Shown: positions 19,282-26,915, counted from the first letter of the stretch. The stretch is DNA of 64,000 nucleotides from Aureimonas psammosilenae (GCF_009176975.1 NZ_WEZG01000002.1:248001-312000), one strand, 5' to 3'. Translations and numbers: made by a program. Notes: generated by a model not told the origin, from the sequence alone.

Positions 19282-20515
19282 GTGCGGCGCGGGCGGCGAA
19301 CGCTTCAGCGTCCATCACGGCGATACGAGCATCTTCCCATGAGCCGGCGTAGACAGGAGAAGCGTGGACGCGCAGTGCCGCGTCTTCATAGCTTTCACCT
19401 TCTCGCCTTATGCGGCTCCGCCACCAGTCGTCTTTACCCGCCTCATCCGCGCGGCGGCTCTGTTCGGCAAGAGCGGCTTCGGCGGCCTCTGCGCGCGCTT
19501 CCATATCCGCCAATCGTTGCCCGCACTGGTAGGCATCGCGCGCGTAGTCCGCGACCTGCTTCGAGAGGGCTTCGATGGTGGAGGCGGCGCGATCTGGTAG
19601 CTGAAGCCGGTCAAGGACACGGCGAGGGCTTCCATCTATGTTGTAGAAAACGCCGGCCTTGAGATCGGCAAGAACTGCCGCAGCCTCCGCCATCCCGCCA
19701 CTAGAGGCGGTGGCTGGCGCTGGATGGAGGGCGGCGGGCACCGGGCCGTCAGCGTAGCGCGTGAAAGGCAGAACGGCTCTAACGACGCCTTCGACGCGAT
19801 CTTCGAAATTAGGATCGTCCTCGAAAGCCGATCCATCTTCCGTCTCATCGAGAACTGCGCCCATCTCGCCGCGCAAAAGGTCGATGAAGGCTTCGCGATC
19901 CGCCGCGCTCGTGTCGGGCTTGGCGGTCTCTGGCGAGTTTGATGGAAGTTTGATGCCGCCCTCCACAATGGAGGGTTCGTGCAAACTGGCGGTCTCTGGT
20001 GTGGCGGAGAGGGCAGCGCGGATGTCTGCAAGTAGCGGCCAGAAACGACGACGTAAGTGCGCCGCGCCGATGGAGATAGAGCCCTTGTAGTCCTCGCAGA
20101 ATTCATCGAGCTTGACGATAAGCGCCGCCCGGAGTTCGTCCGCTTCCGCTGTTGGGAGGGCGGGGGCGGCTTCGAGCCGATGCGGGAGCCCGACCTTCTC
20201 GCTCGTGGCGTTCCATTTGGCGACGACGGCGGCTTGAAGATCAACGCCCGCCGTGACCGCGCACAAGTCCGCGCAGATCACGACATCGGCAAGCTCTTCC
20301 GCCAGATGCTCGATGGTATCGCGCGACCCGGCCCAGCCCTGCCGCTCGCGTTCCAGCTTCTTGATGACGTTGCAGGCTTCTCCCGTTTCGCCCGCAAGCT
20401 CGTTGCCTCGGAAGGAAAGATCGGGGGCTTGATCGGGGCACCACGCGGCCTGTCGGTCGATATTGGCACGATGAAGGGCGGCAAGCGTCAGTCCCGCCGG
20501 CACTGTCTCAGACAT
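19259..20515 (-). CDS. MazG-like NTP pyrophosphohydrolase domain fused to a long helical tail
   Basis: The first 112 residues of this 418-residue protein form a MazG-like all-alpha NTP pyrophosphatase domain. The metal ligands appear as E43 and E46 in NELAGETGE and E74 and D77 in AEELADVVI, and a KWN motif near residue 101. Such enzymes hydrolyse (d)NTPs or alarmones. Residues about 120-300 and 300-418 are an unrecognised extension, including a heptad-rich segment (VADYARDAYQCGQRLADMEARAEAAEAALAE, in pieces) likely to be a coiled coil, and a C-terminal helix with SWEDARIAVMDAEAFAAR. I chose the ATG at 20515, which overlaps the upstream gene. Phage MazG proteins are usually only about 100-200 residues, so the fusion is unusual. 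Confidence 0.8.
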   Translation of the reverse strand: MSETVPAGLTLAALHRANIDRQAAWCPDQAPDLSFRGNELAGETGEACNVIKKLERERQGWAGSRDTIEHLAEELADVVICADLCAVTAGVDLQAAVVAKWNATSEKVGLPHRLEAAPALPTAEADELRAALIVKLDEFCEDYKGSISIGAAHLRRRFWPLLADIRAALSATPETASLHEPSIVEGGIKLPSNSPETAKPDTSAADREAFIDLLRGEMGAVLDETEDGSAFEDDPNFEDRVEGVVRAVLPFTRYADGPVPAALHPAPATASSGGMAEAAAVLADLKAGVFYNIDGSPRRVLDRLQLPDRAASTIEALSKQVADYARDAYQCGQRLADMEARAEAAEAALAEQSRRADEAGKDDWWRSRIRREGESYEDAALRVHASPVYAGSWEDARIAVMDAEAFAARAARGDDANG

Positions 20516-20696
20516 GGGTGGTCTCCGAGGAGAGGGAGGCAAGACGAAAACCTGGACCGCGAGCAGCGATGAACTCGCGCGGGAGGGAGGCCCGATAGGC
20601 TCGCTCGCCGTGCGTCAGCAATAAATCGACAAGATCGCGCGCTTTCTGCACCCCTAAAGTCTTCAAGTTCAGGGGAACGACGTTCGACTGGCTCAT
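20508..20696 (-). CDS. small phage protein of unknown function
   Basis: This 62-residue protein starts MSQSNVVPLNLKTLGVQKA and continues with an amphipathic helix (ARDLVDLLLTHGERAYRASL). I prefer the ATG at 20696, which overlaps the stop of the upstream gene by four bases, over a 50-residue N-terminal extension that reads the DUF3307 gene out of frame. It overlaps the MazG-like gene by eight bases. Not recognised. Confidence 0.7.
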   Translation of the reverse strand: MSQSNVVPLNLKTLGVQKARDLVDLLLTHGERAYRASLPREFIAARGPGFRLASLSSETTHV

Positions 20697-21028
20697 GGCA
20701 AACCCCCGAAAGTCACAAGCAGAGCAGCCCATGTGACCTTGCAACCGACATGCATCGCTTGATCTTGGTTGTAGGAAAGGCGGCCATCGCACTTCGCGTA
20801 GTCGATGACGGAATGGGCGATGAGTTCGAACGCAGCCAAGAGCCAAGACTGCGTGACCATCCAGACCGCGCTGGCATGGATCCCGGCGTGGCAGGCTAAC
20901 GCACCCGGCCAGATGGCTTCACCGGGCACGAGCGTCAGCTTGTGGTTCTTGGCCTTGCTGAGCCAGTCGCCTTGCAGCGGATAGTCGCAGAGCGCGTGAA
21001 GCGCGAGCATTTGCAGAAGCGCACTCAT
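20693..21028 (-). CDS. DUF3307-like membrane protein
   Basis: This 111-residue protein opens with LALHALCDYPLQGDWLSKAK, where the HxxxDxxLQ pattern is typical of DUF3307 family membrane proteins. It has hydrophobic helices near residues 38-52, 58-75 and 95-108. A second conserved element is AHSVIDYAKCDGRL. Family function unknown. It is in the leftward early operon with four-base overlaps on both sides. Confidence 0.8.
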   Translation of the reverse strand: MSALLQMLALHALCDYPLQGDWLSKAKNHKLTLVPGEAIWPGALACHAGIHASAVWMVTQSWLLAAFELIAHSVIDYAKCDGRLSYNQDQAMHVGCKVTWAALLVTFGGLP

Positions 21029-21318
21029 TCCCCATCCTCCTGCGAGCGGACAAGCGGGGCGGGCGGCTGGAACGAGAACCCGACCTTCCGAAGCCAGCTT
21101 TCGTCATTGTTGAAGAAGATGCGCCCGCCCTGCCACCAGATGGCGTCACCAAGCTGCGGCTCCACAGCGGCGGGATCGGCATAGACGCAGACCTCGTCAT
21201 GAACGCCGCCTGACGTGTCCAGCACCCAATAGCGCACCACGTCTTTGCGCAGGGCAGGATGCTCTCTGTCGGTCAGAGCCATCGGCAGCTTTTCGATAAT
21301 ACGGCCACCGACGCTCAT
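21025..21318 (-). CDS. small phage protein of unknown function
   Basis: This 97-residue protein is rich in Trp and acidic residues, with VVRYWVLDTSGGVHDEVCVYADPAAVEPQ in the middle (given only in part) and LGDAIWWQGGRIFFNND after it. A compact beta-rich fold is likely. It is commonly the type of accessory protein seen between recombination genes of rhizobial phages, but I do not recognise the family. It is tightly packed in the operon. Confidence 0.72.
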   Translation of the reverse strand: MSVGGRIIEKLPMALTDREHPALRKDVVRYWVLDTSGGVHDEVCVYADPAAVEPQLGDAIWWQGGRIFFNNDESWLRKVGFSFQPPAPLVRSQEDGE

Positions 21319-21908
21319 TGATCGCCCTCCGCGTTCGTGCGGACAGGCGGGGCGGATGCGAGGGCGGCTTCGATCCGGTCGGCAAGCAGGAACGCTTTCA
21401 GATAGAAGGCATCGCCTTCCATCCGCTGAGTGCCGAAGCCGCTCTCGTCATCGGTATTCCGAATGAAGCGCAGGGCAGCGGTCAGCGCCGCTCTCACCTC
21501 TTGAGTGGAGGAGGATGGGTCGGGCTCAATGGCGGGGGCGTCGTAGGCCGCGAAGATACGCTTCAGCTTTTCGCGATCTTCAGCGGAGATTGTCTCGCGA
21601 AGGAACAGCCAATCCTCCTCAGACCACCCACGCATTTGGTCGGTGACCAGCAACGCTCTGTCTCGACGGAAGGATGACGAGGAACTGATCTCAATGGCGC
21701 TCAGGATGCGGTCCGAGATTTGCGACCACATCGGGCCGTCGTTCTCGTTCTTGACGCCATGCGCATCAGCCAGCGCGATGAGAACTTCGCCCGCATCCAG
21801 CGTGCGAGCATCGCCAACCTCGCAGCCGAGACCTTCTCCTGCGAACGCATAGAGAAGCTGAAGCGCCTCGCGGAGCGCCGTGTGTTTGGGTGCTTGGGGC
21901 TCGGTCAT
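21315..21908 (-). CDS. phage protein of unknown function
   Basis: This 197-residue protein appears mainly helical. Segments include LREALQLLYAFAGEGL, RGWSEEDWLFLRETISAEDREKL (in part) and a C-terminal ALRFIRNTDDESGFG. There is no membrane segment or recognised catalytic motif. It overlaps its neighbours by four bases on each side in the leftward operon. Confidence 0.72.
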   Translation of the reverse strand: MTEPQAPKHTALREALQLLYAFAGEGLGCEVGDARTLDAGEVLIALADAHGVKNENDGPMWSQISDRILSAIEISSSSSFRRDRALLVTDQMRGWSEEDWLFLRETISAEDREKLKRIFAAYDAPAIEPDPSSSTQEVRAALTAALRFIRNTDDESGFGTQRMEGDAFYLKAFLLADRIEAALASAPPVRTNAEGDQ

Positions 21909-22321
21909 GTGCGCGGCTCTCCGATCGCGCGCCCAATGCGAGCCAGATGCTCAGCAATGATGCGGCGGGCTTCGTCGGGGTCGCCGGTGACGGCGTAGAT
22001 ATCGAGCGCAAGCTGGCAGGGATCGTTGATGCCGTGCCCCTCGTAGAAAGCGTGCTCGTTCATCGAATGCTGGTGCCGGTGCTCGTCCGGCGTCATGGGC
22101 ACGGTGAACCAGTCGTCCGGCTTCCGTCCTGTGCCAGCCATGGGCTTGCGATGGCGAGGATCGCCGAAGCGGATGTGGCAGGCTTCGCAACCCATCTGGC
22201 CGCTGATGATGCTCGGCAAGGTGCGGATGAAGGCGAGGTGCCGAGGCTCTTCGATGCGACGCTGCTTCTTGCCGAGGGGCTGAAGTGAGAAGGCGGTGTC
22301 AGGGAAACGGATCAACGACAT
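21905..22321 (-). CDS. Ref-like / DUF968 HNH nuclease
   Basis: This 138-residue protein contains a zinc-binding HNH-like module: MGCEACHIRFGDPRHRKPMA, then FTVPMTPDEHRHQHSMNEHAFYEGHG in part. The same arrangement occurs in the P1 Ref recombination-enhancement nuclease and the DUF968 family. Ref-type enzymes nick or cut DNA at RecA-displaced strands; that activity here is inferred. It lies immediately downstream of recT, with which its start codon shares a base, so the three genes recE, recT and ref-like form one translation-coupled recombination set. Confidence 0.82.
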   Translation of the reverse strand: MSLIRFPDTAFSLQPLGKKQRRIEEPRHLAFIRTLPSIISGQMGCEACHIRFGDPRHRKPMAGTGRKPDDWFTVPMTPDEHRHQHSMNEHAFYEGHGINDPCQLALDIYAVTGDPDEARRIIAEHLARIGRAIGEPRT

Positions 22322-23553
22322 CAGCGCGCCCCCGCCGGCTCGACGTCGCCTTCCTTGACGCCGATCTCTGCCGCCAGCAGCTTGACCGCCGCTTGGACGC
22401 TGAGCTTGCCCTGCGCAACCGCATCGGCACGATCCAGAACGCGTTTCAGGCGAGGGTGAAAGTCCGGCTGGATCTCGCGCTTCCAGTCGGCAACGGTAGC
22501 GCCAAGCTGCGCCCGCCGGTCCTGCGGCTCCATCGTCTCATCCGATGCCAGCGTCAGGAACTTCGACGCTGCCTCGGCCAGCAGGTTGCGCGTGGCGTTG
22601 TCGATCGCGCCGCGGGCATCAACCTGTTCCTCCTCACGCTCAGCCCCTTCGCCGCCCTGTGGCGTGCGATCGTCTTCGCCGTCATCATCGGCGGGCGGCG
22701 CGTCATCACGCTCGCTGTCGGGCTCCTGCGGCTGTTCCTCTTCGGCTTCTGCGATCCGGGGAGCGGGCTGCTCCGCTGTCGGACGGGCGAAGCCTTCATC
22801 CGTCGTGGTTGATCGCTCCTTCGCCGCGATCAGCCGTTGCGATAGCGATGACCGCTCGCCGGTGACATCGCGCGCCCGGTTCGAGCGAGCGGTTTCCGAC
22901 AGGTCCAGCATTTCGTCCGGCGTATAGACGCCGAGCATGATGGCCGGCTCATAGATGCGAGCCCAATCGCGGGTGCCGCGATAGATCAGCATCCGGTCGA
23001 AGTTCTTCGGCGTCCACGGCGTCCCTTTCCCATCGGTCTTCCACTCGGCGACCGAGCCATCGAACATGCGACGGTCGAACAGTCGGATTCCGGGCGTCAG
23101 CTTGGCGATGACCCCTTCGTCGAAAGGTCGATCGCTGAGATAGATGCGGCGCGCCTCGCCAGATCCGATCAGGTGATGATGGAGCTTCGTCCCGAGCTTG
23201 GCGTCGAGAACGGCCGAGACGAGCTTGCCCTCGTAGCAAAGCTTGCCGTGGACGATGGACACACACTGCGCCACAGCGAACGGGTCCATGCCCCAGCGCA
23301 CCGCCTGGTTCACGACCAAGAAGCAGTTCGCGATAACCTGCCCAGGCGACAGGTCTACCTCGCTTCCGCCGTTCTTCACTTTCCGCAGAGTGTCCGGAAT
23401 CATTGACGTGGACGCCATGACGTTGGCGATCCGCTGCATGTGCTCGAACTTCGCGGTGTCCAGCATCGGCACCGCGTCGTCGGTCGGCATGATCTCGCGG
23501 GGCGCGCGGGCCGGAGCCAAGGCGCGGTTCTCCGTCGTGACAAGGGCGCTCAC
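22321..23553 (-). CDS. recT: RecT-family single-strand annealing protein
   Basis: This 410-residue protein promotes annealing of complementary single strands together with the RecE-like exonuclease. The RecT core (about 35-235) shows FEHMQRIANVMASTSMIP, SPGQVIANCFLVVNQAVRWG and CVSIVHGKLCYEGKLVSAVL (each in part), and ends with YEPAIMLGVYTPDEM. Residues about 260-320 are an acidic, low-complexity linker, and the C-terminal 90 residues form a separate helical domain. The long acidic tail resembles C-termini that recruit SSB or modulate binding, which is inference. The start overlaps the recE stop. Confidence 0.9.
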   Translation of the reverse strand: MSALVTTENRALAPARAPREIMPTDDAVPMLDTAKFEHMQRIANVMASTSMIPDTLRKVKNGGSEVDLSPGQVIANCFLVVNQAVRWGMDPFAVAQCVSIVHGKLCYEGKLVSAVLDAKLGTKLHHHLIGSGEARRIYLSDRPFDEGVIAKLTPGIRLFDRRMFDGSVAEWKTDGKGTPWTPKNFDRMLIYRGTRDWARIYEPAIMLGVYTPDEMLDLSETARSNRARDVTGERSSLSQRLIAAKERSTTTDEGFARPTAEQPAPRIAEAEEEQPQEPDSERDDAPPADDDGEDDRTPQGGEGAEREEEQVDARGAIDNATRNLLAEAASKFLTLASDETMEPQDRRAQLGATVADWKREIQPDFHPRLKRVLDRADAVAQGKLSVQAAVKLLAAEIGVKEGDVEPAGAR

Positions 23554-24470
23554 GCGGCATTCTCCATCTCAAGGAAGTTGTCGATCCGCTCTTTCGTCCA
23601 CGGCTTGAGCTGCAGGTGCCGCTCTCCGCCGGCGAAGGGACGCGCGCCCGGCCACTCGCCGCTATCGAGGCACTGGCGGATCGTGCGCAGGGCCCAGCGA
23701 ATTTCGCCTTCGCCGCGGTCCAGTTCGTGCTCGGAGACCTCGACATGCGCCGTGTCGGGCACCTCGTCTGTCAGCACGTAGAGGAGCACGAAGGTCTCGA
23801 AGGGGATGTCGAGCGCGCGGCAGACCATGCGGGTCATCGCGCCCTGCAGGTAATAGGCCGCGTCGAAGGCTTGCTTCTCGAGGAAGTCTTCATCGAACTT
23901 CGCCGCCGTCTTCAGGTCGGCGAAAATGCCATCGGCCGCCAGCACGTCGGGCCGGCAGCGAAGCCATAGGCCGGTCTCCGGGTCCTTCCAGGCCATGGTA
24001 CGCTCAACGGCACCGTTCAGAAGGCCCTGCTGCACGAGCGGATATCGCCCGGCGTCTTCGGCGATGCGGTTGATCTGCAGAAGCTGCTCGGGCGTGACGA
24101 TCGTCATGCCAGCCTTCTGCATTTCCTCGCGCCATTCCTGCGCGGCCTTCTTCTTGTAGTCGGTGAACTCCTCGGGGCGGATGATGAAGGTCTCGGAGAA
24201 CACCTCGTCGCCCAGCAGCAGGCAGTGGACCGCCTTGCCGAAATCCAGCGCGTCAGAGCGCTTGCCTTCGATGTGCGCAGGGTTGTGTGCCCACCGGCCC
24301 CAAAACGCTTTCGGTGACCCGCCGTGCGACGGCAGGAGCCATTTCAGGGCGCTCTTGGAGATCGACGGCGCATCGAACAGATCAACGTTGCCGTGATACT
24401 CCGCCAGCGGGATGCCGACATAGGTTCCGTTCTCGGTGATCGGCGTGCCGTTCCAAACGACGTCCATCAA
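23550..24470 (-). CDS. recE: RecE-like exonuclease (exodeoxyribonuclease VIII, PD-(D/E)XK fold)
   Basis: This 306-residue nuclease is of the RecE C-terminal/DUF3799 type and would resect double-stranded ends 5' to 3', making the single strands used by RecT. The active-site pattern is visible: His82 in FGKAVHCLLL, Glu156 in GAVERTMAW, Asp175 in CRPDVLAADG, and Asp185-x-Lys187 in FADLKTAA; QGAMTRM near residue 215 fits the following helix. The N-terminus SISKSALKWLLPSHGGSP is typical. Two adjacent ATG codons (24470 and 24467) could start it. Confidence 0.9.
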   Translation of the reverse strand: MMDVVWNGTPITENGTYVGIPLAEYHGNVDLFDAPSISKSALKWLLPSHGGSPKAFWGRWAHNPAHIEGKRSDALDFGKAVHCLLLGDEVFSETFIIRPEEFTDYKKKAAQEWREEMQKAGMTIVTPEQLLQINRIAEDAGRYPLVQQGLLNGAVERTMAWKDPETGLWLRCRPDVLAADGIFADLKTAAKFDEDFLEKQAFDAAYYLQGAMTRMVCRALDIPFETFVLLYVLTDEVPDTAHVEVSEHELDRGEGEIRWALRTIRQCLDSGEWPGARPFAGGERHLQLKPWTKERIDNFLEMENAA

Positions 24471-24649
24471 GCGGCTTCCTTCTTGACGAGCGTGAACTCC
24501 GGCAGGAAGCCGAACTCGAAGAAGTGGTCGAGCAACATCTGATAGAAGTGTGCGCGGTCGGGTGCAGCTTCAGGCACTTTCACCAGAGCCTCGTCGATCG
24601 CCGCATTGATCGCATCGGAGACATGGTTCGGGACGATGACGGTGGTCAT
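24467..24649 (-). CDS. small phage protein of unknown function
   Basis: This 60-residue protein is a helical, acidic miniprotein (DAINAAIDEALVKVPEAAPD, then FYQMLLDHFFEFGFLPEF). Its position just before recE and the four-base overlap suggest a role in, or co-expression with, the recombination module. Not recognised. Confidence 0.65.
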   Translation of the reverse strand: MTTVIVPNHVSDAINAAIDEALVKVPEAAPDRAHFYQMLLDHFFEFGFLPEFTLVKKEAA

Positions 24650-24906
24650 GCTGCATCCTTCCTACCGGCGGCGCGGGCTTCGGAAATTTCGCTAGGGAAC
24701 ATGAGGGCGATGTGCTCGGGCACTTCGTCGCCGCAGCGAGCGGAGAGCAGCGCCTCGGCAAGCTCTTCACCGATTGATGGTTCGCGCGGCGGCATGTGCT
24801 CTTGGCGGAACGCTCGGGCTTTTGCTTTGCCGTGCTTCGCCTTGATGTGGCTGTAAACGCCGTTGTCGTCCGCGAGATGAGCGGCGCAATGCGGGCAATC
24901 GCTCAT
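24646..24906 (-). CDS. phage C2H2-type zinc-finger protein
   Basis: This 86-residue protein begins CPHCAAHLADDNGVYSHIKAKHG (in part), a CxxC...HxxxxH arrangement that makes a classic single zinc finger, followed by a basic linker and a helical, acidic C-terminal half. Nucleic-acid or protein binding is likely. The gene overlaps its neighbours by four bases. Confidence 0.75.
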   Translation of the reverse strand: MSDCPHCAAHLADDNGVYSHIKAKHGKAKARAFRQEHMPPREPSIGEELAEALLSARCGDEVPEHIALMFPSEISEARAAGRKDAA

Positions 24907-25100
24907 CGCTCGTCCTCGTTCTCAAGCAGCTTTTCGATCTGCAGGTTGATCGCCTCCACCTCGCTGTCGTGATGACGGGCTCGGGCGCGATCGGCCTGCT
25001 GGCGGAGGGAGTGGACGGCGGCGGCGACGAACCGCGGGTGGCGCATTGCAGAGGCCATGGAGGAGGCGGCGCGCGGCACCGGGTGAGCGAAGGCGAGCAT
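24903..25100 (-). CDS. small phage protein of unknown function
   Basis: This 65-residue protein is Ala/Arg-rich and helical (FVAAAVHSLRQQADRARARH then EAINLQIEKLLENEDER). Heptad-like spacing suggests a short coiled coil. Its ATG overlaps the preceding stop codon. Not recognised. Confidence 0.6.
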   Translation of the reverse strand: MLAFAHPVPRAASSMASAMRHPRFVAAAVHSLRQQADRARARHHDSEVEAINLQIEKLLENEDER

Positions 25101-25282
25101 TACTGTGCCTCCGTTGCAGAGGTCGCCTGCAGGCCTTTTGCGACCAGCTGGCGGACGGCCTCCGAAAGCGTGGCGATGCGGTTTGCGAAGCGGTAGTCGT
25201 TGATCGCAGCGACCTCGTCTTCGGTGATCTTCATCTGCAGCCGCTGTGTCGGAGAGGCACCAAGGGTCGGTCGTCCCATCAC
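25100..25282 (-). CDS. ribbon-helix-helix-like small protein
   Basis: This 60-residue protein fits the MetJ/Arc/CopG ribbon-helix-helix pattern: a strand QRLQMKITEDEVAAINDY, then RIATLSEAVRQLVAKGL. It would bind DNA as a dimer and could regulate part of the leftward operon. Two adjacent ATG codons are available at the start. Assignment by pattern only. Confidence 0.7.
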   Translation of the reverse strand: MMGRPTLGASPTQRLQMKITEDEVAAINDYRFANRIATLSEAVRQLVAKGLQATSATEAQ

Positions 25283-25626
25283 GCCGCCCTCCGCTCGCGA
25301 CGAGCTTCTTCCGCTAATTCCGCCTGCCGAGTGAAAGCCGGGTCGTATTCCTCAGCCTGCAGTTCGAGGAGCTTGTCCTCCATGATGGACGCATAGTCCT
25401 CGTCCACCAGCGTGTGGCCGATCGCCATCATGTTCAGGCCATGGAGCGCTTCGCAGGCCGTCTTGGTGATCGGGTTGGCGAGCGTCTCGACGAGGTGAAT
25501 GCGATCCGCGCAGCCTTGGTGCGAGAGGTCAAAGCTCTCACGGTTGACGGCGGCCTTCGCGCTATCAACCGCCTTGCTGAGAGCGTCGAGCGTGGCGATG
25601 AGTTCGAGCTTGGGGGACAGCATCAC
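25279..25626 (-). CDS. small phage protein of unknown function
   Basis: This 115-residue protein appears all-helical (LELIATLDALSKAVDSAKAA, then CADRIHLVETLANPITKTAC and EEYDPAFTRQAELAEEARRE). No motif is recognised. It is packed between small genes with four-base overlaps. Confidence 0.65.
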   Translation of the reverse strand: MMLSPKLELIATLDALSKAVDSAKAAVNRESFDLSHQGCADRIHLVETLANPITKTACEALHGLNMMAIGHTLVDEDYASIMEDKLLELQAEEYDPAFTRQAELAEEARRERRAA

Positions 25627-25928
25627 TGCTTCTCCTCTGCGAGAGCGAGGCGCAGCGCCTTCGTCAACTCAGTGACGCGCAGGCTCGCGGTTTCTCGCGA
25701 TGTGAAGTAATTCAGAACGTCACGGGCGGCTTCGACCAGTGCCGCGTTTTGACGCGAAAGAGGTTCGTAGAGATCCACGGCCCGGCAGATGTAGAGAGCG
25801 CCGGCTTTGCAGTTTGCTGCGCCAATGAGGAGCGCCAACGGCTCGCCATCCGCATCGACTAAGCAGCGATCTTCCGCGTCGATCTTCTCAACGATGCAGG
25901 GCAACTGGAAAGGTGCTTCGCTCGCCAT
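25623..25928 (-). CDS. small phage protein of unknown function
   Basis: This 101-residue protein has a beta-rich first half (CIVEKIDAEDRCLVDADGEP, LALLIGAANCKAGALYICRA) and a helical second half (NAALVEAARDVLNYFTSRET). The layout, in which values are reported and then followed by helices, is common in rhizobial phage accessory proteins. Not recognised. Confidence 0.65.
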   Translation of the reverse strand: MASEAPFQLPCIVEKIDAEDRCLVDADGEPLALLIGAANCKAGALYICRAVDLYEPLSRQNAALVEAARDVLNYFTSRETASLRVTELTKALRLALAEEKQ

Positions 25929-25931
25929 CGC

Positions 25932-26231
25932 TCAGTTCCCTTCCTGCTTGAGGGAACGGGCGCGGGCGATTGCATCGTCTATGCGGGAGAGGACTTCGGC
26001 TTGGGTGCGGCCGGGATGGTCGTTCCAAGCCGCAATTCCGCTAATTCCAAGGGCTTTCGAAATGTCGAATGTATTCGTGCGAGTAGCCATAGCCGCTCCA
26101 ACAAGGCACCAACAAACAGCCTCGTTCTCCCACGAAGCCGTTTCTTCGCCGTACTTGTCCCTAGCGCAAACTTCTTGCGTCCATCCCTGCGCGATCTTAT
26201 CCCGCACAGCCTGAAGCTCGGAGACGTTCAT
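25932..26231 (-). CDS. DUF6197-like protein
   Basis: This 99-residue protein has the pattern RDKIAQGWTQ, then CWCLVGAAMATRT and a C-terminal IAAWNDHPGRTQAEVLSRIDDAI. The WND-PGRT-xEV element matches, from memory, the DUF6197 family found in phages and actinobacteria. Function unknown. It is separated from the next gene by three bases. Confidence 0.7.
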   Translation of the reverse strand: MNVSELQAVRDKIAQGWTQEVCARDKYGEETASWENEAVCWCLVGAAMATRTNTFDISKALGISGIAAWNDHPGRTQAEVLSRIDDAIARARSLKQEGN

Positions 26232-26485
26232 TGACCCATCTCCTTGCTCGCCAGAGACACGCGCCCGGCCATGCCCCTCGGGGCCACAGAGCCATATTCT
26301 TGCGTGGCGACCTGAACGCGCGTCGCAGCGTCGTTCGCCATGATCGTGAACAGGATGCCGGCCATGAACATGCTGAAGCCGACGCAGGTGGCGACGGCGA
26401 TAAGCCAGATCATCGGCCCTGCGTAATCCTTCTCGCAGAAACGGTTGATGATCGGGCGACGGGGAGATGCGAGGGTCTGAGACAT
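26228..26485 (-). CDS. single-pass membrane protein of unknown function
   Basis: This 85-residue protein has one clear membrane helix (about 26-48, MIWLIAVATCVGFSMFMAGI) with a basic N-terminal side, so it probably has its N-terminus in the cytoplasm. The C-terminal 35 residues are polar. It lies near the promoter-proximal end of the leftward operon. Not recognised. Confidence 0.65.
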   Translation of the reverse strand: MSQTLASPRRPIINRFCEKDYAGPMIWLIAVATCVGFSMFMAGILFTIMANDAATRVQVATQEYGSVAPRGMAGRVSLASKEMGQ

Positions 26486-26546
26486 GCGGGGAGCCTCGTT
26501 GCGATGACGTTCGGAAGCCCGCGACAGTGCGCGGGTAGCCGAAGCG

Positions 26547-26813
26547 TCAGGCGGCGGCTTTGGCAGCGGCGTAGAGGGGATGGCCCGGCATGAGACGGAT
26601 GCAGTCGGCCTCGAAATAATCTTCGCGACCGTCGCTGTTGTTCTCGACGGTGAATGCAGCGCGGATCTCTGCGGGAAAGCTGCCGTTCTTCGGGCGAACC
26701 TTGATCAGATCGGCCGGGACGCCATCGATCCACGGGCCGGCGCTGATGCGGATGCCAACGCGCTTGCCGTTGGCTTTGAGGACCTTGCCGGTGATCTGCG
26801 CTTCGCTTGCCAT
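26547..26813 (-). CDS. first gene of leftward early operon, small unknown protein
   Basis: This 88-residue protein has a beta-rich, OB-like look (ITGKVLKANGKRVGIRISAG, then AAFTVENNSDGREDYFEADC) and ends in an alanine-rich helix. I start at the ATG at 26813, where AGGA sits at normal distance; a second ATG two codons upstream is possible. The leader in front folds a 6-bp hairpin (26821-26839) whose 3' arm contains this ribosome-binding site. It is the first gene read from the leftward promoter at 26843-26871. Confidence 0.75.
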   Translation of the reverse strand: MASEAQITGKVLKANGKRVGIRISAGPWIDGVPADLIKVRPKNGSFPAEIRAAFTVENNSDGREDYFEADCIRLMPGHPLYAAAKAAA

Positions 26814-26820
26814 CTTCATT

Positions 26821-26839
26821 CCTCACGTTCGGTGTGAGG
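26821..26839 (-). promoter_or_regulatory. leader hairpin covering the ribosome-binding site
   Basis: CCTCAC and GTGAGG form a perfect 6-bp inverted repeat with a 7-nt loop. In the leftward mRNA the 3' arm GTGAGG includes the Shine-Dalgarno of the gene starting at 26813, so folding would reduce its translation. Confidence 0.5.
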
Positions 26840-26842
26840 AGG

Positions 26843-26871
26843 AATATGCCTTTTGCATAATTGCTCGTCAA
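26843..26871 (-). promoter_or_regulatory. leftward early promoter (PL-like)
   Basis: On the minus strand TTGACG (26866-26871) and CATATT (26843-26848) are separated by exactly 17 bases, a good sigma-70-type promoter for the leftward early operon. Operator O1 covers its -10 element. Confidence 0.75.
26845..26859. promoter_or_regulatory. operator O1 (TATGC-N5-GCATA)
   Basis: TATGCCTTTTGCATA is a perfect 5-bp inverted repeat with a 5-bp centre, identical in all 15 bases to O5 in front of cro. It overlaps the -10 of the leftward promoter and the -35 of the rightward one. Confidence 0.85.
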
Positions 26872-26881
26872 CAGCTAATAT
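26853..26881 (+). promoter_or_regulatory. rightward promoter for the helix-turn-helix gene at 26916
   Basis: TTGCAT (26853-26858) and TAATAT (26876-26881) are 17 bases apart. The -35 lies inside operator O1 and the -10 overlaps operator O2. The promoter faces away from, and overlaps, the leftward promoter. Confidence 0.7.
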
Positions 26882-26893
26882 GCGTATTGCATA
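26879..26893. promoter_or_regulatory. operator O2 (TATGC-N5-GCATA)
   Basis: TATGCGTATTGCATA has both perfect half-sites and lies 34 bases from O1, close to three helical turns. It overlaps the -10 of the rightward promoter. Confidence 0.85.
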
Positions 26894-26915
26894 ATTTTCT
26901 GCCGAGCGACCAAAC

